In this document: piece after piece, positions 44,499 through 52,001 of the stretch
Position numbering within the stretch: the stretch's first letter is position 1
How the letters are laid out: every line of letters starts with the position of its first letter
NCBI RefSeq assembly: GCF_025141935.1
Contig: NZ_CP081120.1
Coordinates: forward strand, 1,116,001 to 1,180,000
Source: Sulfitobacter sp. S190
Lineage (GTDB): Bacteria > Pseudomonadota > Alphaproteobacteria > Rhodobacterales > Rhodobacteraceae
Length of the DNA stretch: 64,000 bases
Direction of reading: 5' to 3'
The notes under the pieces: generated by a model
Database searches by the model: none
What the model saw: only the letters and a program-made list of their open reading frames with translations
What the model was told of the DNA's origin: nothing
Program-made: the position numbers and the translations under genes

Positions 44499-45925
44499 TG
44501 TGTGAGCCTCAGCTGGTTGATTGTGCGGGCAATCGCTTTGAATGCTTCGCTGATTTCGACGCCTTCAACCCGGAAGAAATGGCTGGGCGAGGAGGCACAG
44601 TTGCGCATCACGTTTGCCCCGTGATCGGACACTTCGAAGCCGATGGACCAGATCACGATTTTCTTGTCCTTGGCCTTGTTGCAGATGTTCTCGAGCAGAT
44701 CGTCGCCTTTGGATGCCCAGTACTTCTTGTAATAGAAGCTGCTGCGATATTCGTAGCGCACGTAGTTTCTGAGGTACCAGTTGAGGTTATAATTGTGCCA
44801 ATGGCGGGCGTGGCTTTCGGACTGGTAGTAGCGGCTGGCAATCCGGAACGAATTGTCGTGCTGCCCGTCCGTCATCAGGATCACGGTCTTGAGCGTATCC
44901 GCATCATCGTAGGGGGCGGGACGGTCCTTGAAGACGCCGTCGACAATGCCGTCTTCCCACAACTTGGTGTTGATGTGCTTGAAATCGGGGTCCAGCATGC
45001 CTGCGCCCCATTTCAGGCCCGCAAAGATGGAGGTACCGGCGCGCGGCTTGAGCTTGTCGATCTGTGCCTTGATCGCGGTGGCATTCTGCGACGTGGGCAG
45101 GATGCGTTCGTAATCATAGCGCGGGCAGACCGTATCGGTGCGGTCGTTGTCGCTGCCGTTGTAGTTCCACTGGAAGTGCTGCACCTGGTCGTACCATTTG
45201 CCGCGGTCGAGGCGCACGGAATTAAAATCGCTGTCTGCGAATTCGATGCAGTGGGAATAGGGGTTGTTGACGTAGACCTTGAACTTCGACAGCAGGTCCG
45301 GCCCGGCATTCACATGCTCGGAGTAGGGCACCATCGACAGCGACACGAGGTCTTTCGTCTCGGGGCGGATGACCGTGTCGACAAATACCTTCGCCGCGTT
45401 CTGCAGGTTCGTCATCTTGTTGTCGTTCTTCATGGACCCGGAAATATCGAGCACCATGGAGATTTCGACCTTGGCGATCTTTTCCTCGGCTTCGGCGTGG
45501 CTGATCAGTGGCAGCGCGTCGACGCCCATCATCGACATGAAGTTGGTGGGCGTGGTGGCATCCGCCGTCACGCTGACCGTGCGGTAGTTGATGCCGCCGC
45601 TCACGTTGATGTCGTCGTTGGTAATCAGGCTGCCCAGCCCGCTGGTCTCGAAGTAGTTTGTCACCACTTCCTTGGGGGGCGATTCCTGATCGAGGTCGGC
45701 GGCTGCCAGCACCGCACGATCGGCGGTGTTCTGGATTTTCACGCGTTCCATTTCGTTGCGCATCAGGTCAACGGCAATACCGCTGATCATCAGCATCATC
45801 AGGATCATGAAGCAGGCCAGAACCGTGATCACACCGTCTTCTTCACGCCGGAAGCGTTTGAATTGCTGTGCCGTCATCTGGCTCAACTTCACCGGAATCC
45901 GGGTCGTTGAATAAAGTTTTGACAT
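44495..45925 (-). CDS. TadG-like protein with von Willebrand factor A domain
   Basis: A 476-residue protein starting with the TadE-like hydrophobic segment (EEDGVITVLACFMILMMLMISGIAVDL) followed by a VWA domain. The metal-binding MIDAS motif is DISGSM, and TDG is the second element. An unusually Tyr/His/Arg-rich segment (about 355-395, ESHARHWHNYNLNWYLRNYV then YEYRSSFYYKKYW) interrupts the VWA half. TadG proteins anchor or assist Flp pilus assembly. First gene of the three-gene cluster; ATG at 45925 follows AAAGGTG. Confidence 0.8.
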   Translation of the reverse strand: MSKLYSTTRIPVKLSQMTAQQFKRFRREEDGVITVLACFMILMMLMISGIAVDLMRNEMERVKIQNTADRAVLAAADLDQESPPKEVVTNYFETSGLGSLITNDDINVSGGINYRTVSVTADATTPTNFMSMMGVDALPLISHAEAEEKIAKVEISMVLDISGSMKNDNKMTNLQNAAKVFVDTVIRPETKDLVSLSMVPYSEHVNAGPDLLSKFKVYVNNPYSHCIEFADSDFNSVRLDRGKWYDQVQHFQWNYNGSDNDRTDTVCPRYDYERILPTSQNATAIKAQIDKLKPRAGTSIFAGLKWGAGMLDPDFKHINTKLWEDGIVDGVFKDRPAPYDDADTLKTVILMTDGQHDNSFRIASRYYQSESHARHWHNYNLNWYLRNYVRYEYRSSFYYKKYWASKGDDLLENICNKAKDKKIVIWSIGFEVSDHGANVMRNCASSPSHFFRVEGVEISEAFKAIARTINQLRLTQ

Positions 45926-45982
45926 ATGTTCACCTTTCGGGCCTTGGACCTGCCAAAGATGCACGCCCACTAATCGTCAAGG

Positions 45983-46006
45983 CCATGTTGTGACGTATAA
46001 ACATGG
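45983..46006. promoter_or_regulatory. CCATGTT-N10-AACATGG dyad upstream of the Tad-like genes
   Basis: A perfect 7-bp inverted repeat with a 10-bp spacer, 58 bp before the start of the VWA gene on the minus strand. Typical position for an activator or repressor of the cluster. A second small hairpin, GGGCGC-TGTG-GCGCCC, lies at 46066-46081. Confidence 0.45.
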
Positions 46007-46198
46007 CTTAATTGGGGCGGATTCTTGCCTAAAACGCCTATTTTAAAGGGTTTTCAGAGACAGTGGGGCGCTGTGGCGCCCAGTGTTGCGCGTGTGGAAA
46101 CATCGTCTCAAATTGTCGCCAAATTTGCGCGGGTCTGGCCGCAATGGTTAATGCGACTCGCTTGTGCGTTAACGGTGCCGCCCGCGCAGGGGTAGATA

Positions 46199-46666
46199 TC
46201 AGGTCAGCGTGACGGTTGTGGCGCGGCACGCGGCGGCGAGTTTATGCGGATCGACGCGGAACACCGTGTCGGGCGCGCCGCCCGCGCCCCAGACCACGTC
46301 AAAGCCCAGCAGGTGCGCGTCGATATAGGTCTGCATCGCGCATAGATGCCCGATGGGTGCCACGCCGCCGATCGCAAAGCCGGTGTCCTTGCGCACGCGT
46401 TTGGGATCGGCGCGCACGAGGTCTTCGCCAAAGAGATCGGGGGCGCGGGCCAGATCAAGCTGGTGGGCGCCGCTGACCAGCACGAGTTTGAGCGCCCCGC
46501 TGTGCGCGCCCTCGAAGATCATCGACTTGGCAATCTGTGCGGGCGCACAGCCGACCGCGATGGCCGCTTCGTCGGCGGTGCGGGTGCTGTGGGGCAGGGT
46601 CACGACATCGATGTCGAGCCCGAGATCCGCAGCGGCGGCTTTGACGCGGTTGACGCTTTTGCCCAT
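46199..46666 (-). CDS. YbaK/aminoacyl-tRNA-deacylase family protein
   Basis: A 155-residue protein of the YbaK/ProX editing family that hydrolyses mischarged aminoacyl-tRNA such as Ala- or Cys-tRNA-Pro. Features: AAIAVGCAPAQIAKSMIF with the conserved Lys, LVLVSGAHQLDL, and FAIGGVAPIGH, the glycine-rich loop. The ATG at 46666 gives MGKSVNRVKA; the extended form is rejected. A 273-bp gap with dyads follows toward the Tad-like genes. Confidence 0.88.
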   Translation of the reverse strand: MGKSVNRVKAAAADLGLDIDVVTLPHSTRTADEAAIAVGCAPAQIAKSMIFEGAHSGALKLVLVSGAHQLDLARAPDLFGEDLVRADPKRVRKDTGFAIGGVAPIGHLCAMQTYIDAHLLGFDVVWGAGGAPDTVFRVDPHKLAAACRATTVTLT

Positions 46667-46888
46667 GGTCGGCTCCGTTGTTTGCCCAAGGCGTAGGACA
46701 GGGCGGGGCGCTTTGCAATTGCGCGCCGCGGGCGGATGCGCGCGAGAGGGCCGCAAAATCTCGCTACAGTTGTTCGTAAACCGGCTAAAAAAGTAGCACC
46801 GCGCCGCGCGGCGGCCTAGGTTGCCCTTGAGGCAGCCGGATTCGCCCGGTGGCCCGCCGCAACCCGATCAACTGAAGGCAATGTCCTA

Positions 46889-48322
46889 ATGAGCCAGTCC
46901 TCCCACGAGCCCACGTTCCGCGAAAGTGTCGACCTGATGTTTAACCGAGCGGTGGGTCTGATGGACCTCAAGCCCGGTCTGGAGGAGAAGATTCGCGTCT
47001 GCAACGCGACGTACACGGTCCGCTTTGGCGTGCGACTGCGCGGCGAGATCAAGACGTTCACCGGCTACCGGTCGGTCCATTCGGAGCATATGGAGCCGGT
47101 CAAGGGCGGCATCCGGTTTTCAATGGGAGTGAACCAGGACGAGGTCGAGGCGCTTGCCGCCTTGATGACGTATAAATGCGCGCTGGTCGAAGCGCCGTTC
47201 GGCGGCTCCAAGGGCGGGCTGTGCGTCGATCCGCGCGAATACGAAGAGCACGAGTTGGAAATGATCACGCGCCGCTTTGCCTATGAGCTGATCAAGCGCG
47301 ATCTGATCAACCCCGCCCAGAACGTGCCCGCCCCCGACATGGGCACGGGCGAGCGGGAAATGGCGTGGATCGCCGACCAGTACAAGCGCATGCACACCAC
47401 CGACATCAACGGCGCGGCCTGTGTCACCGGCAAGCCGATCAACGCAGGCGGCATCCAGGGCCGCACGGAGGCCACGGGCCGCGGTGTGCAATACGCCCTG
47501 CGCGCGTTTTTCCGCGACACCGACGGGGTGAAGAAATCGGGCATGACCGGAACCTTGTCGGGCAAGCGTGTCGTGGTGCAGGGGTTGGGCAACGTGGGCT
47601 ATCACGCGGCCAAGTTCCTGAGCGAAGAGGACGGCGCGCCGGTGATCGGGGTGATCGAATACAACGGCGCGATCTGGAACGCCGATGGCATCGATATCGA
47701 GGCGCTCAAGCAGTACATCACCGATCACGGGTCCCCCGAGGGGTTCGCGGGAGGTGAATTTGTCGAACACGGCGATACCCTGCTGGAGCGCGAGTGCGAC
47801 ATCCTGATCCCCGCCGCGCTGGAGGGGGTCATCAACCTCGGCAACGCCAAGAACATCAAGGCGCCGCTGATCATCGAGGCGGCCAACGGACCGGTGACCG
47901 CGGGCGCCGATGACGTATTGCGCGAGAAAGGCACGGTCATTATCCCCGACATGTATGCCAACGCGGGCGGTGTGACCGTGTCCTACTTCGAGTGGGTCAA
48001 GAACCTGTCGCACATCCGCTTTGGCCGGATGGGCCGGCGGCAGGAAGAAAGCCGTCACCAGCTGATTGTCGACGAATTGGAGCGCATCAGCCGCGATACC
48101 TCGATCAACTGGACGCTCAGCCCCGATTTCAAGGACAAGTACCTGCGCGGGGCGGGGGAACTGGAGCTGGTCCGTTCGGGTCTGGATGACACGATGCGCA
48201 TCGCCTACGAATCGATGGCCGATGTGTGGCACGGCCGCGATGACATCAGCGATCTGCGCACGGCGGCCTATCTGGTGGCGATCGGCAAGGTGGCGGCGAG
48301 CTATCACGCCAAGGGTCTCTAG
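46889..48322 (+). CDS. gdhA: Glu/Leu/Phe/Val dehydrogenase (glutamate dehydrogenase)
   Basis: A 477-residue NAD(P)-dependent amino-acid dehydrogenase. PVKGGIRFSMGVNQDEVEALA holds the substrate-binding Lys, and APFGGSKGGLCVDP carries the second lysine, the usual catalytic core; VQGLGNVGYHAAKF is the dinucleotide fold. ATG at 46889 follows GAAGG. It links ammonium and 2-oxoglutarate metabolism. Substrate glutamate is the likeliest reading of the family but leucine or valine cannot be excluded. Single gene with a 145-bp gap after it. Confidence 0.9.
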   Translation: MSQSSHEPTFRESVDLMFNRAVGLMDLKPGLEEKIRVCNATYTVRFGVRLRGEIKTFTGYRSVHSEHMEPVKGGIRFSMGVNQDEVEALAALMTYKCALVEAPFGGSKGGLCVDPREYEEHELEMITRRFAYELIKRDLINPAQNVPAPDMGTGEREMAWIADQYKRMHTTDINGAACVTGKPINAGGIQGRTEATGRGVQYALRAFFRDTDGVKKSGMTGTLSGKRVVVQGLGNVGYHAAKFLSEEDGAPVIGVIEYNGAIWNADGIDIEALKQYITDHGSPEGFAGGEFVEHGDTLLERECDILIPAALEGVINLGNAKNIKAPLIIEAANGPVTAGADDVLREKGTVIIPDMYANAGGVTVSYFEWVKNLSHIRFGRMGRRQEESRHQLIVDELERISRDTSINWTLSPDFKDKYLRGAGELELVRSGLDDTMRIAYESMADVWHGRDDISDLRTAAYLVAIGKVAASYHAKGL

Positions 48323-48466
48323 TGGCGCTCGTGCTGACCCGTGCCGCGCGGCGCGGGGCGGTGCGCGGGAGGCGTTCCCCGTGCGATGTCATCCGCTGAC
48401 GCAGTTGTGTGAATAAACGCCCGAACGGCGGCGGACAGCGCGGCTTTGCCCCGTTAGGGTGGGGCC

Positions 48467-49537
48467 ATGTTGTTTGATTTGCCCGATGCCGACACGCTCT
48501 ATGCCGCTTTGCTGGCCCGTGACCCCGCATGGGAGGGCCGCGCCTTTGTTGCTGTGTCCTCGACGGGGGTGGTGTGCCGCCTGACCTGTCCGGCGCGCAA
48601 GCCCAAGCGCGAGAATTGCCGCTTCTATCCGTCGGTGGCCGAGGCCGTCGCGGCGGGGTTCCGGCCCTGTTTGCGCTGCCATCCGCAGGGGCCCGCCGCG
48701 CAGGGCGATCCGGTGGTGGTGGCGTTGCTGGGCGCGTTGCAGGCCGATCCGGCGCGGCGCTGGCAAGAGCGTGACATCGCGGCGATGGGCCATGACCCGT
48801 CGACCGTGCGCCGCAGTTTCAAGCGTCATTTCGGGGTGACGTTTCTCGAGCTGGCCCGCCAGCGGCGGTTGCGGGCGGGCGCGCAGGTCTTGCCGCAGGG
48901 CGGCAGGGTGATCGAGGCGCAGCTGGATGCGGGATACGCGTCCGGCTCGGCGTTCCGGGCGGCTTTTGCGGGGTGGATGGGCCTGCCGCCGGGGGCGTTT
49001 GTGCGCGATGCGCTGTTGCGTGCCGACTGGATCGATACGCCGCTGGGCGCGATGGTGGCCGTCAGTTCGGCGCAGGCCCTGCATCTGCTGGAATTCACCG
49101 AGCGGCGCGCCTTGCCCGCGGAGCTGCGCAAGCTGCGTGCGGATGCGCGGGGCAGCATCGGCTTCGGCCGTCATGCCCCGACCGATCGGATCGAGGCGGA
49201 GCTGGCGCGGTTCATGGCCGGTGAGGACGCAGGGTTCGACACGCCGCTGGCGCCGCTCGGCACGCCGTTCGAGCGGGAGGTCTGGCGGCATTTGCGCGCG
49301 ATCCGCGCGGGCGAGACCCGCAGCTATGGCGATGTGGCACGCGAGATGGGCCGCCCCACCGCGACGCGGGCCGTGGCGCGGGCGAATGGTGCGAACCCCA
49401 TCGCCATCGTGATCCCCTGCCACAGGGTGGTGGGCGCGGACGGGGCGCTGACCGGATACGGTGGCGGGCTGTGGCGCAAGCAGGCGTTGATCGATCTTGA
49501 ACAGACCTATGCCGTGAAAGGACAGAAAGATGAGTGA
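48467..49537 (+). CDS. ada: Ada: bifunctional regulator and O6-methylguanine-DNA methyltransferase
   Basis: A 356-residue Ada protein. N-terminal four cysteines (VVCRLTC and RPCLRC) form the zinc methylphosphotriester acceptor site. An AraC-type helix-turn-helix follows (about 90-175). The C-terminal methyltransferase has PCHRVVG, with the active Cys, near residue 322. Adaptive response to alkylation. The stop overlaps the next gene by 8 nt. Confidence 0.95.
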   Translation: MLFDLPDADTLYAALLARDPAWEGRAFVAVSSTGVVCRLTCPARKPKRENCRFYPSVAEAVAAGFRPCLRCHPQGPAAQGDPVVVALLGALQADPARRWQERDIAAMGHDPSTVRRSFKRHFGVTFLELARQRRLRAGAQVLPQGGRVIEAQLDAGYASGSAFRAAFAGWMGLPPGAFVRDALLRADWIDTPLGAMVAVSSAQALHLLEFTERRALPAELRKLRADARGSIGFGRHAPTDRIEAELARFMAGEDAGFDTPLAPLGTPFEREVWRHLRAIRAGETRSYGDVAREMGRPTATRAVARANGANPIAIVIPCHRVVGADGALTGYGGGLWRKQALIDLEQTYAVKGQKDE

Positions 49538-50303
49538 CAAAGCAAACCGGTTTGCGCAGCTGCACCGGCCGGGCGCGCCCTTTGTGCTGTATAATTGCTG
49601 GGACGCGGGATCGGCGCGGGCGATCGCCAAGGCGGGCGCGCAGGCGCTGGGCACGGGCAGCTGGTCCGTGGCGGCCGCACTGGGGCTGGAGGATGGCCAG
49701 CGGGTGCCGCTGGAGACACTGGTGGCGCTGGCCGCGGGGCTGGTGGCGCAGAGCGATCTGCCGGTGAGTATCGATGCCGAGGGCGGATATGCCGACGCCC
49801 CCGAAGAGGTGGCCGCCAATATCGCGCGGCTGGCGGGTGTCGGCGTGGTCGGGGTGAATTTCGAGGACCGTGTGGTGGGCGGCGCGGGGCTGTTCGCGCC
49901 CGAGCGCCAAGCGGCGCGCATCGCCGCGATCCGCGCCGCGGTGGGGCCTGCGTTTTTCATCAACGCGCGCACGGACGTATTTTTGCAAGCGCCGGTGGCC
50001 GATCATGCAGCCCTGGTCGAAGACGCGCTGGGCCGTGCGGCGCTTTATGCGCAGGCGGGAGCGTCGGGGCTGTTTGTGCCCGGATTGGTCGATCCGGCGT
50101 TGATTGGCCGGATGGCCGCCGGACAGGCCTTGCCCGTGAATGTGATGATGGCGCCCGATCTGCCGCCCTTTGCGGCGCTGGCGGGGGCAGGTGTGGCGCG
50201 GATCAGCCATGGTCCTGCGTCTTATGCCGCGGCGATGAAAGCGGTGACGGCTGCGGCGCGGGCCGCGCTGCAGATGTCGCTGGCGGACAAGCCGGAGGCG
50301 TAA
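49530..50303 (+). CDS. Isocitrate lyase / PEP mutase family protein
   Basis: A 257-residue TIM-barrel enzyme. The metal-binding and catalytic core is seen at VSIDAEGGYAD, GVNFEDR, FINARTD and ISHGPASY. The family includes PEP mutase, 2-methylisocitrate lyase and carboxyphosphonopyruvate mutase, and the C-C or P-C lyase substrate cannot be told. It overlaps ada by 8 nt, an operon link of unclear meaning. Ends 81 bp before soxB. Confidence 0.85.
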   Translation: MSDKANRFAQLHRPGAPFVLYNCWDAGSARAIAKAGAQALGTGSWSVAAALGLEDGQRVPLETLVALAAGLVAQSDLPVSIDAEGGYADAPEEVAANIARLAGVGVVGVNFEDRVVGGAGLFAPERQAARIAAIRAAVGPAFFINARTDVFLQAPVADHAALVEDALGRAALYAQAGASGLFVPGLVDPALIGRMAAGQALPVNVMMAPDLPPFAALAGAGVARISHGPASYAAAMKAVTAAARAALQMSLADKPEA

Positions 50304-50384
50304 ACGGCAGACCGCGACAAATCCCCCATTGCTACCACGTCAAAGACTTGGTTCTGTAGCCCGGTCGAGACCGGGGAGTGAGTG

Positions 50385-51638
50385 ATGCGGTTTTCAGGAT
50401 TACGGGTGCTGCGCGAGGGGCTGACCGGCAACAAGGGCTGGGCGCCGCACTGGCGCGATGCGGAGCCCAAGGCCGAGTATGATGCCATCATCATCGGGGG
50501 CGGCGGGCACGGGCTGTCCACCGCTTACTATCTGGCCAAGGAGCACGGGCTGCGCAATGTGGCGGTGCTGGAGAAAGGGTATCTGGGCGGCGGCAATGTG
50601 GGCCGCAACACCACGATCGTGCGGGCCAACTATTTTCTGGACGGCAACAGCCAGTTCTATTCGCACTCGCTCAAGCTGTGGGAAGGGCTGGAAGAGGATC
50701 TCAACTACAACGTGATGCATTCCCAGCGGGGGCTGATCAACCTGTTCCATTCCGATGGCCAGCGCGATGCCTTTGTGCGCCGCGGCAATGCCATGGCGGC
50801 ACAGGGCGATGACGCGGTGTTGCTGGACCGCGAAGGGGTGCGCAAGCATCTGCCCTATCTGGATTTCGACAATGTCCGCTTCCCGATTTACGGTGGGCTG
50901 CTGCATCCGCGCGGGGGCACGGCACGCCACGATGCCGTCGCCTGGGGCTATGCGCGGGGCGCGTCGGAGCGCGGGGTCGATCTGATCCAGCAGTGCGAGG
51001 TGACCGGCATCGACATCGAGAACGGGCAGGTGCGCGGCGTCCAGACCACCCGCGGGGCGATCCGCGCGCGCAAGGTCGGCATCGTGGTGGCGGGCCGCTC
51101 GGGGCAGGTGGCCGCGATGGCGGGCATGCGTCTGCCCATCGAGAGCCATGTCTTGCAGGCCTTTGTCACCGAGGGGCTGAAGCCCTGCATCGACCATGTG
51201 GTCAGTTTCGGGATGGGCCACTTCTATATCAGCCAGTCCGACAAGGGGGGATTGGTGTTCGGCGGCGATCTGGATTTTTACGCGTCATACGCGGCGCGCG
51301 GCAACATGCCGATGATGGAGCATGTGATGGAGGCCGGCATGACGTTGATGCCGATGATCGGCAAGGCCAACGTGTTGCGCAGCTGGGGCGGGATCATGGA
51401 CATGACCCCCGACGGCAGCCCGATCATCGACAAGACCGACACGGCGGGTTTGTTCATCGATTGCGGCTGGTGTTACGGCGGGTTCAAGGCGGTGCCGGGA
51501 TCGGGGTTTTCCTTTGCCCATCTGATGGCCACCGGCACCCATCACGCGCCCGCCGCGAAGTTCCGGCTGGACCGGTTCCGCGATGGTGTGGGTCTGATGG
51601 ACGAGGAGGGCACCGGTGCGCAGCATAATCTTCACTAG
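50385..51638 (+). CDS. soxB: Sarcosine oxidase subunit beta
   Basis: A 417-residue FAD subunit of heterotetrameric sarcosine oxidase, which oxidatively demethylates sarcosine to glycine, formaldehyde-level carbon (to folate) and peroxide. N-terminal IIIGGGGHGLSTAYYLAKEHG binds FAD. GNVGRNTTIVRANYF is characteristic of the beta subunit. The ATG at 50385 directly follows a GTG and is preceded by GGGGAGTGA. Heads the soxBDAG operon; glyA is absent here. Fits methylated-amine catabolism with the MttB-family gene. Confidence 0.95.
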   Translation: MRFSGLRVLREGLTGNKGWAPHWRDAEPKAEYDAIIIGGGGHGLSTAYYLAKEHGLRNVAVLEKGYLGGGNVGRNTTIVRANYFLDGNSQFYSHSLKLWEGLEEDLNYNVMHSQRGLINLFHSDGQRDAFVRRGNAMAAQGDDAVLLDREGVRKHLPYLDFDNVRFPIYGGLLHPRGGTARHDAVAWGYARGASERGVDLIQQCEVTGIDIENGQVRGVQTTRGAIRARKVGIVVAGRSGQVAAMAGMRLPIESHVLQAFVTEGLKPCIDHVVSFGMGHFYISQSDKGGLVFGGDLDFYASYAARGNMPMMEHVMEAGMTLMPMIGKANVLRSWGGIMDMTPDGSPIIDKTDTAGLFIDCGWCYGGFKAVPGSGFSFAHLMATGTHHAPAAKFRLDRFRDGVGLMDEEGTGAQHNLH

Positions 51639-51725
51639 CGGCCGGGCGGTCTGTGTGGCCGGTTTCGGGATTGAGTTTAAGGGCAAGATGAAGGGCGGCC
51701 GCTGTGCCCCCCCGGAGGGTTTGGC

Positions 51726-52001
51726 GTGAGGATTACCTGTCCCGTATGCGGGTCGCGCGACCGGCGCGAGTTCTATTACCAGGGCGATGCGGTGATGCTG
51801 GCGCGTCCCGATCCGCAGGCGGATGCGGATGCGTGGGACAGCTATTTGCATCTGCGCGACAATCCTGCCGGGCCGACCCGGGAGCTGTGGCAGCACGAGG
51901 GCGGATGTGGCGCGTGGATCGTGGTGGTGCGCGATACGCTCACCCACGCGGTGTCCTCGAGCACGCTGGCGGCGGACGCCGCGCGAAAGGGGGCGTCATG
52001 A
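51726..52001 (+). CDS. soxD: Sarcosine oxidase subunit delta
   Basis: A 91-residue zinc-binding subunit. RITCPVCG at the N-terminus and QHEGGCGAW near residues 56-64 supply the zinc ligands. Starts at GTG 51726 (GTGAGGATT). The 87-bp gap after soxB contains no feature, and its stop overlaps the alpha subunit start by ATGA. Confidence 0.95.
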   Translation: MRITCPVCGSRDRREFYYQGDAVMLARPDPQADADAWDSYLHLRDNPAGPTRELWQHEGGCGAWIVVVRDTLTHAVSSSTLAADAARKGAS

